Source: Lobulomyces angularis
Taxonomy: Eukaryota > Chytridiomycota > Chytridiomycetes > Lobulomycetales > Lobulomycetaceae
DNA length: 17,284 nucleotides
NCBI GenBank assembly: GCA_027604685.1
Contig: JADHYX010000445.1
Coordinates: 1 to 17,284 of the forward strand
Reading direction: 5' to 3'
Shown here: positions 9,401 to 17,284 of the stretch, one piece after another
Layout of the letters: every line of letters starts with the position of its first letter
Numbering within the stretch: position 1 is the first letter of the stretch
Position numbers and translations under genes: made by a program
The notes under the pieces: generated by a model
The model's input: the letters and a program-made list of their open reading frames with translations, nothing else
What the model was told of the DNA's origin: nothing
Databases searched by the model: none

Positions 9401-11739
9401 TATTTTTTTTTTTTATCTAGTATTCCAGCAAGTACCAACTGAATTGTTGAGTTTCATCTAAGTTTAAAAAATTGATATCTTTACTGTATAATTGAAATAA
9501 TTTTATTGACTACAACAGTTGACGGTAAATTGTGTAAGAAGTTAAGCACAAAAAACTAAAAAAAAATAGACTAATCAAAAAATTCAAATTATAAAGTCAA
9601 ATCGATTTTTGGTCGTGCAAGACAAGCTATAATCCAGGGGAAATGTTTATTTAACCAATCTTTTATCTAGGCAATTCTGTAGAAATACAAAGAAGGATAA
9701 TTTACAACTTTTTTTTTTTTGGCTGTTGTCAAAGTATTTATGAGCAGATTATAGAATTTTTTCATGTAGGAAATACAAGTTGATCAAATTATGAACAAAA
9801 ATTCACACATTCAAATTTGTTGACTTTTTGTAATCGCAATCAAATAGCGATAACAATTCACTTAACTTTTTTTTATATTAAGTTGTATAAGTAATTATAC
9901 TTCATCAATAGATTTGATATTAATGTTGTTGTTATTCGTTTGATTTTCAAAAATTTTGTAACTCATTTTCTTGTTCTGAGTCAAAAAAAATTTTCAGCAC
10001 AACATAATATTTAAAAATGTAATTTTACTTGTAATTTATAGCATTGACATGCAACAGAACTAAAGTTTTATTGACTACAAGTGATTACTTCATATAATTT
10101 AAATAAAGTTTTCATAAATATTATCTAAATGAATTTGATCCGAAGTCTACATGATATGAATGTTTTTTTTAAGGGTAAGATAAATATTTTAAATATATAG
10201 TAATATTTTTATTTGTATTTGAATATTCTCTTATTAAAAAATTTTTTAGTAGAAAAGATGAACTTAAATATCAATAATCCAAATTTCTTTAACTTTCGGA
10301 AAAATAATTTTGTTCAACAACAAGCATCACTATGAATAGCAAATAAAATATCTTATTTTGGAATCTGTGACTGCTTTAATTATTGATTTATTTTCAAGTT
10401 TACAAATTTAGTAGTATCAGATCGCAAAAATGAAGTTTAAAATTTCAACTGAAAAAAAAAAATGCAATTTACCGGTATTGTTAAATTGCAAAGTACCGAA
10501 ATGCATCTCAACAACTTCTAGTTTGATTTTAATAACAATCATCAAACTACAATTATAGGCAACTACAATTATGACAACTGCAAGTTTCTATTATTAACCT
10601 AAGTTAAATAAAATTGAATGATGAATTAATCAGCTAAAGAAGAAAAGTAACTTAGTCTAGTTTATTTGGCGAATGGATTTCACTTCTCTGAAAAGAAATG
10701 AACTCACCCCTACAGCTTACCAACAAACAATTGTTTTAATTCATGTTAAAAATTTTATCTTTCGAAATACCTCAAAAGTCAACTTATAATTTACTTTAGA
10801 TAAATAATCTCGCGTTTCGATTTAAGTCAAATTAAAAACTTTCGATTTATTGGCACATGTTTTTGAATTGAAAACTAGTTCGAGTATAAGGACTATATTA
10901 TAGTCACGAGACTTGATAAAAAATAAAGAGAAAGTTTTGATTCTAACGTATCAGATTGCCTCAATTATTGAAGAAGACTTTGGCTCAAAATTATTAAAAA
11001 ATTGTCAAAATTAACAAACCTAAACTGCACCCAATTTTTACATTAGAATATTACTAGTTTGATGAATCTGATGTATCGATTTTTTTTAAATTCCCATTTT
11101 TTGAATTTACATAGTACAATCTTTGTTGAGGTATTGTAATTTTCAAGGGCGAGAATTAAGGGGCGATGACAGATTCATTAGGTAACATTGGAACATGATC
11201 AATTGTAGATCTGTAGCATTTTTTCATACGCAAACAAGAGAAAAAAACATGATTACTGTATATTATCACCAAATTAAATTCTGAACTTTTTTCCACTTAA
11301 TAAATACTTCTACAAAAATTATTATATAAAAGTATGACAAAATCACTTAGTTAAAGGTTTTTTTTGCTTCACTAAAGTAAATGTTACAACAAAAAATTTG
11401 TCTAAATAGCAGAAAATTTTTTTTAAAATATCTCACTTCACTTTTCACTTTGTACCAAGCAAATTACTTTCCTTGGTTGTTACACAATAAACAACCAATT
11501 TTTTTTTGAGAAAAAAAATTTACATTCCCCATTTTGTTGAGTAAAAGGACTGTAACGATAATAACGATATTTTAATTGCTCGAGATACCAAAATCATTAA
11601 AATATAATTGATCTTTATCTAATTTTAGTTTTTATACAGTAAAAATATCATTTTTTCTCTGCAACTTTTGATTTTTGTTCCGTCAGTGTTGGGTAAGCCT
11701 TATAATAAACATAATCTATCTCAATAAAATCAAACTAGT
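6432..11739. other. 5.3 kb gene-poor spacer between divergent velvet genes
   Basis: No gene can be supported here. Both velvet promoters must lie at its ends, and poly-A/T tracts are frequent. A few islands look more protein-like than the rest: 23 codons from ATG at 6657 (includes ASEWCGSHKFPKLW); a Met-initiated hydrophobic run near 7182 (MMLIFLFFMFQVFVSS); an AG-to-GT stretch at 7497-7579 in frame with 7679-7727; and a 54-codon open frame at 7812-7976 (includes LAALNSNGNLVLTEVNSE). They do not join into one credible model and match nothing I recognise. No LTR copies, tRNA or tandem array were noticed. Confidence 0.4.
7497..7727 (+). CDS. candidate exon pair, unrecognised
   Basis: Exon 7497-7579 follows TTTAG and contains DGYVDVICDKNILLFNYYEQ. 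It ends before GTTTTG; after a T-rich 99 bp stretch ending in TATAG, 7679-7727 continues in phase to a stop at 7725-7727. Upstream sequence (from about 7374, reading YQKFSRHCCSNHRKRLNV) can be joined in phase across a 66 bp GT-AG stretch, but its frame closes at a TGA a few dozen bases earlier with no acceptor between. Splice-like signals are common in this AT-rich DNA, so this may be chance. No family is assigned. Confidence 0.15.
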
Positions 11740-12713
11740 ATGAGGAGAAACTCAACCACAAGCAAAAAATCAAGTAAAGAATCTACACCATTGTCAAGTC
11801 CTGAAACAGCAAAACAAAACAGTGTTTCTCAAAGTACAGAAGTGGAGTCAAATGTTTTATTAGAGTCTTCCTTAAGAAGAATGCATTACCAAACGCTGAC
11901 TGGAGAAAAGAAGTATCTTTTACGCTGCCGATCCGTATTTATTGCATTAAACTTATTTTCTTAGATACAGACTTGTTATTAGACAACAACCATTTCATGT
12001 TAGAATGTGTGGAAGCACAGATAAGGACAGAAGAACCCTTGATCCCGTATCATAATCTTCTATAATAAATTATTTTTAAAATATTTATTAAAATAGCCGC
12101 CAATAATCGAGATTTTAGAAGTTGATGAAGCTGGTCACCTTTATCCAATGTATGTATATCTAGTATTACCATAAAAGAGCAAAGTTTGATATAGTATTCT
12201 TTCTTCCTAGAATTAAAGATAGTGCATTTTATATAATGAGAGTGGAGCTTTGGAATGAACAAAAATCAGAAATTACACTATTTAAGAAAAAATTTGTTGA
12301 CTTACCCCTAATAATTGGAGATTTAGTGGTGGGAAGCAAAGTGTTGGTAAAGAGATTTGATGGATTTGGTTAATTAAAAAAAATTTTTTTTTTAGTCTGA
12401 TGATTTAGGACGAACAGGAACTTTTTTCGTATTTGATGATGTTTCTATAAGATACCAAGGTCGCTACCGATTAAAATTTAAATTTTATGATATAGAAAGG
12501 TAAGAAAAAAATTTTTTTAGAGATTAAGTCAATTATGTAAAAAATAGTGGAAATGAGTTGGATTGCTTGATGCCGAAAGCATATGTCTTGAGTGAAATGT
12601 TTTCACAAGAATTTGTAGCATTAACTGCAAGAGAATTTCCAGGAATGCTAAAATCGGCGGAGATAACAAAACACTTTAAAACTCAAGGACTGCGATTATC
12701 AATAAGAAATTGA
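11740..12713 (+). CDS. velvet-domain regulator, copy B, six exons
   Basis: This is a second velvet-family candidate transcription regulator of 237 residues. Exons are 11740-11912, 11965-12046, 12097-12149, 12211-12346, 12396-12499 and 12548-12713; introns are 52, 50, 61, 49 and 48 bp with donors GTATCT, GTATCA, GTATGT, GTAAAG and GTAAGA. The velvet domain runs from about residue 59 to the end: YRLVIRQQPFHVRMCG, DKDRRTLDPPPI (across intron 2), IKDSAFYIMRVELWNE, GTFFVFDDVSIRYQGRY, AREFPGMLKSAEITK and FKTQGLRLSIRN. The N-terminal 58 residues are Ser/Thr/Lys-rich (TSKKSSKESTPLSS), clearly different from copy A except for LLESSLRRM just before the domain. Every intron sits at the same position and phase (2, 0, 2, 0, 2) as in copy A. 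The start is the first ATG after a T-rich leader. All catalogue blocks of the domain are intact, so it looks functional. Confidence 0.93.
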
Positions 12714-13540
12714 TTTTTAGGTTCTATTAATTATTTTTTAATTTTTTTATAAATTTTTTTTTGAATATTAAGCACTTCAACTATGTTTTCAAGTTTTAGT
12801 TTTTTTCTTGAGGTTAAAATTTAATTCAATCATTTAATGGGTTCAAATTTTTTGGCATAGAACAACTGAAACCTTTTTATATTTCTTGTATAATGAATTT
12901 GTTGAAATTTTATTTGAATAGAAATTTATGCAGCTGTGAAGCAAAATCACTTTCTTTTTTTATCGAAATAAACCTATTTTGTTACATTTTAATTTGAGTT
13001 AAGAACAGTACATATACAAATGTTTATTACTCCTCAAATGTTTTTTTATGAAATGAGCTGGTACAAATTTTTTGGGCTTGAACGTACACAGTAAAATATA
13101 GTTAAATTATTACATCTCTCATGCTGGGATGCTTTATTGTGCTAATTTTTTAAAATCTGGATGTTTTAGGTTTGTTGGAAGGTTATTAATTTTAATAGCA
13201 ATACATACTGATTTTTGTACAACAAAGAGTTAGCAGTTAAAAAAAGGATTAACAATTAAGAAATGTGAAATAGAAACTCAAATTTTAACCGTAACAATAA
13301 ATTTAATTCAGACCCATAATACTTCCGTGGCAATTTTTTTGTTATTCTTCTTGAAAATTAAATTTGTTTTTACTAGAGTTAAACGTATGCAACCTATTTT
13401 ATTAAAAGTTTATTTTTTTTTAACAAAAAAGTACAATCCTTTTAAAGATTTGGAAAAAGGATATAATCATCAAAAATTCTTAACCCTTATGAACCAGGTT
13501 CATATTGGAAATTGAAATGGAGTTGATGATTAAGTTGAAA
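12714..13540. other. AT-rich region downstream of velvet copy B
   Basis: This holds the 3' end of velvet copy B, then sequence with stops in most frames. The only longer frame is at 13327-13515, listed separately. No repeat or RNA gene identified. Confidence 0.4.
13327..13515 (+). CDS. unrecognised 62-codon open frame
   Basis: It opens at GTG, with an internal ATG at about 13387, and ends TGA at 13513-13515. The first half is hydrophobic (FLLFFLKIKFVF). The second half is polar and includes KYNPFKDLEKGYNHQKFLTL, which looks more protein-like. No domain recognised and no splice partner found. It lies just beyond retroelement debris, so it may be a relic or chance. Confidence 0.15.
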   Translation: MAIFLLFFLKIKFVFTRVKRMQPILLKVYFFLTKKYNPFKDLEKGYNHQKFLTLMNQVHIGN

Positions 13541-13818
13541 AAGTATTAATGTTTTTGAATGATTTAGTCCCAAACTGTAACTAAATAACTTAATAACTAA
13601 AACAAAATAAAACAAGAAATCATACGTAAATAACTTAATAATTCACTAAGGCTTTAATAAAAATAATACTGTTTATTTATAGAAAAACTGGTGTTGGCAT
13701 TTTCTCAAACCAGGTAAAATACAAAACAAAACTTCATTTCCAATGGTACTTTACTAATGTCTGGTGACAAATGTAAAATACAAATGTTTTGTGCCAAAGG
13801 AAAACTGCAGTTATAAAA
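13541..13818 (-). repeat. putative LTR or 3' flank of a second chromovirus family
   Basis: This is the sequence immediately downstream (minus strand) of a polypurine tract at 13819-13830, where a 3' LTR is expected. It contains a TATAAATAAA-like block (near 13675) and two copies of ATTAAGTTATTTA. No second copy in the window allows the boundaries to be fixed, and it does not resemble the LTR at 14201. Confidence 0.35.
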
Positions 13819-13830
13819 TCCTCTCCCTCT
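13819..13830 (-). other. polypurine tract of second family
   Basis: The minus-strand sequence AGAGGGAGAGGA directly follows the TAA stop of the pol tail. Such tracts prime plus-strand DNA synthesis during reverse transcription and sit at the inner edge of the 3' LTR. The role is inferred from composition and position. Confidence 0.5.
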
Positions 13831-13902
13831 TTAACGACGAGCTTTGCGAGGTATTACTTTATTAGGGTAAAATCTTTTAAAGTTATCAAATATCTGTTTA
13901 CA
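13831..13902 (-). pseudogene. pol C-terminal tail of a second chromovirus
   Basis: Minus-strand codons read GCKQIFDNFKRFYPNKVIP and then RKARR and TAA. This parallels the last part of the large pol at 14202 (NCPEILKRFKEKYPERLIK then a basic tail), where a chromodomain helix is followed by a basic C-terminus. The sequence is divergent and everything upstream is missing: the truncated LTR of the other family begins at about 13911. It is therefore a remnant of a different element joined to the first by insertion or recombination. Confidence 0.6.
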
Positions 13903-13910
13903 GCCTTCTT

Positions 13911-14201
13911 GTCAGAATTATGGACTATGAACTAAGGTAAGTGATAATTTCTTATAACAACTTAATTATTGAATAATGATATTGTATTTTAATAAAAAAT
14001 AATTCACTTGAAAAACTAACTAATTAAAACTATTCCTTTTATACTAAAATATAGATTACAAATAGAGACATAGAATTAAAACGAAGATATCAAACAAATT
14101 CCAAAAGAATCTTTAATCTTCCAAAAACTTCGATAAACTTCTAAAAGATTTGATTACTTCTAAAAAATGCTAAAGTCTTCTCAAAACTTCGATTCATTAC
14201 A
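13911..14201 (-). repeat. 3' LTR of the large element, truncated
   Basis: It begins TGTAATGAATCGAAG at 14201 on the minus strand, directly after the pol stop codon. It follows the LTR copy at 16318-16838 through about 290 bp, to the CATAGTCCATAATTCTGAC block. The remaining roughly 230 bp, including the AATAAA region and the CA end, are absent. At about 13910 the sequence switches to another element's pol tail. Small indels separate the two copies, including about 60 bp extra here around 14020-14100. Confidence 0.8.
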
Positions 14202-14216
14202 TCATCTCCTTCTTCT
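14202..14216 (-). other. polypurine tract overlapping pol stop codon
   Basis: The minus-strand sequence AGAAGAAGGAGATGA lies immediately upstream of the LTR start and encodes the last Arg residues plus the TGA stop. It would prime plus-strand DNA synthesis. Coding and replication signal share the same bases. Confidence 0.6.
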
Positions 14217-16317
14217 ATGACGAGCACCGCGAGTAATCTTTATTAGTCTTTCTGGATATTTTTCTTTAAATCTCTTCAGGATCTCTGGACAGTTAGTTAG
14301 GTTTTCTTCAGGTTCCCAAGAATTTTCACTTGAAGGAAAACCTTCCCATTGCACTAAAAATTTCAATTTATTATGAATATACTTAGCATCTAAGATATCT
14401 TCGACGACCCATTCTTCTAGACCATCGATTTCAACAGGAGGGGAAGGATTTCTGGAACGTTCTGGTGAACTTGATTCAGAATATTTTTCTAACAGGGAGA
14501 CATGAAAAACCGGGTGGATCTTCATTTCAGGTGGTAAGTCAAGCTTAAAGGCAACGTCATTAATCTCTTGAACAATTTTGAAAGGTCCTAGGCGTTTATG
14601 ATCCAATTTATCAGAAGGCCTTTTGGTTCTTATATTTTTTCTAGAGAGTAAGACTTGGTCACCTATTTTAAACGGATGACTTGATCTTCGGGAATCGGCA
14701 AAGCGTTTATAGTCATCTTGTGCCTTTTTCAAAGTAACGTCTAAGTATTCTTGGGCTAATTGGATACGGTCCAATGTGGATACTACGGCAGGGAGAGCAG
14801 ATACTGAGTTATCGACTTTTAGGAAATCAGAACGAGGATTAAAGCCATAGTTTGCAAGGAATGGTGAGAGATTCGAACTAGAGTGACTTGCATTGTTGTA
14901 GGAGAATTCTGCGAACGGAAGTAAGTCTGACCAGTTGTCTTGTTGGTAACTTATATAACAACGGAGGTATTGTTCTATAACTTGATTTATTCTTTCAGTT
15001 TGGCCATCAGACTCAGGGTGAAAAGCAGAAGACAAATTAACTTTAACGTCTAAAAGCTCCATTAAAGATTTCCAAAATCTTGCTCTAAACTGTGGACCAC
15101 GGTCGGAGATTACATTGTCGGGAAGACCATGCAGGCGGTAAACGTTCTGAATAAAGAGTTTAGCTGTAGCGGCTGCATCGATACTTTCATTGCAGGGTAC
15201 GAAGTGAGCTTGTTTCGTTCGTCGGCATACAAAGACTAAGATAGAGTCGTAACCAGAAGACGGGGGAAGTTTTACTATGAAGTCCATTGAGACAGACGAC
15301 CAAGGCTTTTCGGCGATGGGTAGTGGTTCTAGTAAGCCATAAGGTTTATGACGACTGGATTTGTTTCTTTGACAGGTATCGCAGGAATTTACAAAATTTT
15401 TAATAAAACTTCTCATTCCAGGCCACCAGAAATCGCGAGAGACGAGCTCAAAGGTTTTAGCTTGACCCAGATGACCAGCAGATAAAGAATCATGTCTTGC
15501 TTGGAGGATTCTAAGTTTTTCAGCTTCGTCAGTGACTTCTTTTTGGTGAGGAAGTTTTTTTATTAGCGAATTTAACCAAAGATTTTCAGGAAGCAAGGTG
15601 GTTGAAAACTTCTGAGGGTTACTGGTACCATCTCCTTCTTTAAAGGCGAAGTCGCTACGGCGAGACAGAGCATCAGCTACTAAGTTAAGTTTACCGGGGC
15701 GGAAACAAAGTTTAAAGTCAAATTCGGATAGTATCTCGGACCATCGGGCGTGGCGTTGTTTTAATATACGGCGTGTCTTAAAAAACGTAAGGTTCTTATG
15801 GTCGGAATAGACTTGAATATCAGAGGAACCTACAAGATAATGTCGCCAGTGACGGAAAGATTCGACAATTGCTAGAAGTTCCTTGTCGTGAGTGGTGTAG
15901 TTTATTTCAGCGTTATTGAACTTGCGAGAAAAGAAAGCAACCGGGTGTAAGGCTGCTGCAGGAGCGGAAGAAGCAGGTTGGGAAAGAACGGCACCAATAG
16001 CAAAGTCGGATGCATCGGTCTCTAGAACGAAGGGTCTTGAGGGATCAACATGATGTAAAACAGGGGCATTGGTTATGGCAGTCTTGAGAGTGCGAAAAGC
16101 TTCGTCGGCGGCATCTGTCCAGGCAAAAGTGTCGTGTTTTTTGGTGAGATCTGTTAGTGGTTTCGCAACAGCAGAATAGTTTTTAATAAAACGACGATAA
16201 AAGTTGGTGAATCCAAGAAAACTTTGAACAGCAGTGAGGGACGAAGGGACTTGCCAGTCGAGAATTGTTTTAACCTTGTCTTGACACATAGAAATACCGT
16301 CGGCAGAAATAATATAG
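14202..16317 (-). pseudogene. pol: Ty3/gypsy chromovirus pol: RNase H, integrase, chromodomain
   Basis: This is the long intact part of a broken pol. Residues are counted from the ATG at 16289, but homology begins earlier at YIISADGIS (about 16317). The connection region is SFLGFTNFYRRFI (23-35). RNase H has TDAS (D92), E137 and YSDH (D163). Integrase has an H266/H273/C303/C306 zinc-binding set and a D336, D396, E432 catalytic triad with 35-residue D-to-E spacing. A GPF module follows (RLGPFKIV near 567; HPVFHVSLL). The chromodomain (about 626-680) contains WVVEDILDAKY and FLVQWEGF, with W627, W648 and F651 matching the HP1 aromatic cage that reads methylated histone H3. The C-terminus is RHRRRR. 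All catalytic residues are present, but an LTR separates this from the reverse transcriptase, so no complete polyprotein can be made. The ATG at 16289 is internal, not a natural start. Confidence 0.92.
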
Positions 16318-16838
16318 TGTATTAGATAAGCAGTAACCGGCGTTTTGCTGCTATAACAGCCTTGGCGATTGTGATAAGTGTTTTACAAAGAGTTGATGGA
16401 TTTTATCAAATTTTATGCTCTACTTAAATAATATAGTAATAAGAAGAGTATAAAATAGATCAAGTTATAAGTCTTTTATTAATTGAACAAACAAGCAAGG
16501 GTTTGTGTAACAGAAACCCTTGTAAAATACATAACTACATTGTAACTATCTACACTACCATTTTCAGTACATATAGCCTAGGAATTCAACAGAGCTACGA
16601 TCAAAAAGTGTCAGAAATATGGATTATGAATTCAGGTAAGTGATAAATTTTTTATAACAACTTAATTATTGAATAATGATATTGTATTTTAATAAAAAAT
16701 AATTCACTTGAAAAACTAACTAACTAGAACAAATTCCAAAAGATTTTTTAATCTTCCAAAAACTTCGATGAACTTCTAAAAAAGATTTGAATTCTTCTAA
16801 AAAATGCTAAAGTCTTCTTAAAACTTCGCTTCACTTCA
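16318..16838 (-). mobile_element. complete-looking LTR inserted in pol
   Basis: On the minus strand it begins TGAAGTGAAGCGAAG (or 5 bases later at 16833) and ends CTTATCTAATACA, giving the canonical TG...CA ends and about 520 bp. Its first half matches 13911-14201 and 1121-1399; its second half matches 787-1019 in reverse complement. It contains AATTAATAAAAGACTTATAA and TTTATACTCTTC, plausible polyadenylation and promoter signals. About 74 bp near 16343-16416 are absent from the 787-1019 copy. It replaces roughly seven or eight pol codons, and the flanks (CCTTTT before, CTATA after) show no clear target-site duplication. Confidence 0.8.
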
Positions 16839-17284
16839 AAAAGGCATTTTTCTAACTTGGCATACAGTGAAAACTTGCGAAGACGTTCTAAAACAATCTT
16901 AACATGCGAATCATGGGTTTCTTGGTCAGGGCTAAATATCAGAATGTCATCGAGGTAAATTACTAGGAATACATCAATTTCACCACGGAAAGTGTCGGTC
17001 ATCATGAACATGAAATCAGCTGGGGCGTTAGTTAATCCAAACGGCATAACTAAATACTCAAAATGACCAAAGCGGGAACGAAAAGCGGTTTTCCATTCGT
17101 GACCTGGCTTCATTCGGACTAGATTATATGCACCACGGAGATCAATCTTGGAAAAAACTTTAGCACCACGGACTCGGTCGAGGAGATCAGAGATTAAAGG
17201 GAGCGGGTAGCGATTTTTTACTGTCATTGCGTTTAATTCACGATAATCAACACAAGGTCGTAGAGAGCCATCTTTCTTTTTGAC
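16834..17284 (-). pseudogene. pol: Ty3/gypsy reverse transcriptase fragment
   Basis: The frame enters from beyond the window edge and runs without stops to the LTR insertion, about 150 residues. From the edge it shows [16 protein letters not shown], then [14 protein letters not shown] (first catalytic Asp, residue 48), [10 protein letters not shown], the YLDD box (110-113) and [11 protein letters not shown] in the thumb. Reverse transcriptase copies the element RNA in the particle. After CLFEV the reading frame passes into LTR sequence and picks up about 30 alien residues before a stop at 16748, so the enzyme would be truncated. The region upstream (protease, gag) is outside the window. PADF replaces the usual PATF. 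Confidence 0.92.

Noticed and set aside
10865..10915. TAGTTCGAGTA near 10870 as a tRNA T-loop
   Set aside because: No matching acceptor, D or anticodon stems could be found around it on either strand.
12050..12262. Minus-strand 70-codon frame
   Set aside because: Antisense to velvet copy B exons 3-4 and their introns; no motif.
16748..16833. C-terminal extension of the reverse transcriptase frame ([11 protein letters not shown]...)
   Set aside because: These codons are LTR sequence read through after the insertion point, not pol.
1..17284. CRISPR arrays, bacterial operons, rRNA or tRNA genes
   Set aside because: No regularly spaced direct repeats, ribosome-binding organisation or RNA gene consensus was seen; spliced genes and LTR elements indicate a eukaryote.

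Overview
The window is a strongly AT-rich eukaryotic segment with long A/T homopolymers and genes split by short GT-AG introns (47-157 bp). Two genes encode velvet-domain proteins, a family known as fungal regulators, and a chromodomain-bearing Ty3/gypsy retrotransposon lies alongside. Together these point to a fungus, probably an AT-rich early-diverging one, but I cannot name a genus. All gene models were built by hand from reading-frame continuity, splice signals and family motifs.

Layout. Positions 1-2440 are a retroelement graveyard: a Ty3/gypsy gag piece, a Ty1/copia-like RNase H piece, LTR fragments in both orientations, a retropepsin piece and a decayed integrase tail. A short tandem repeat follows at 2499-2628. 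At 3022-4742 (+) is a five-exon PP2C-type Ser/Thr phosphatase of 496 residues with all the acidic metal-binding motifs I looked for. Convergent to it, 5194-6431 (-) is a six-exon velvet gene (242 aa). After a 5.3 kb gene-poor spacer, a second six-exon velvet gene (237 aa) lies at 11740-12713 (+). The two velvet genes diverge from the spacer, have five introns at the same positions and phases, and are about 71% identical over the velvet domain by my hand count: an inverted gene duplication.

From about 13.5 kb to the end, transposable elements dominate, all on the minus strand. Reading that strand downwards from 17284: a reverse-transcriptase fragment entering from outside the window, a complete-looking LTR of about 520 bp that splits pol, the rest of pol (RNase H, integrase, chromodomain; 14202-16317), a purine-rich tract overlapping the pol stop codon, an LTR truncated at about 13.91 kb, and then the pol tail and polypurine tract of a second chromovirus family.

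How it works together: the host genes are regulatory (one phosphatase, two candidate velvet transcription regulators that may dimerise, which is inference). The rest is retrotransposon sequence that has been inserted, nested and broken repeatedly. I saw no tRNA, rRNA, CRISPR array or bacterial-type operon.
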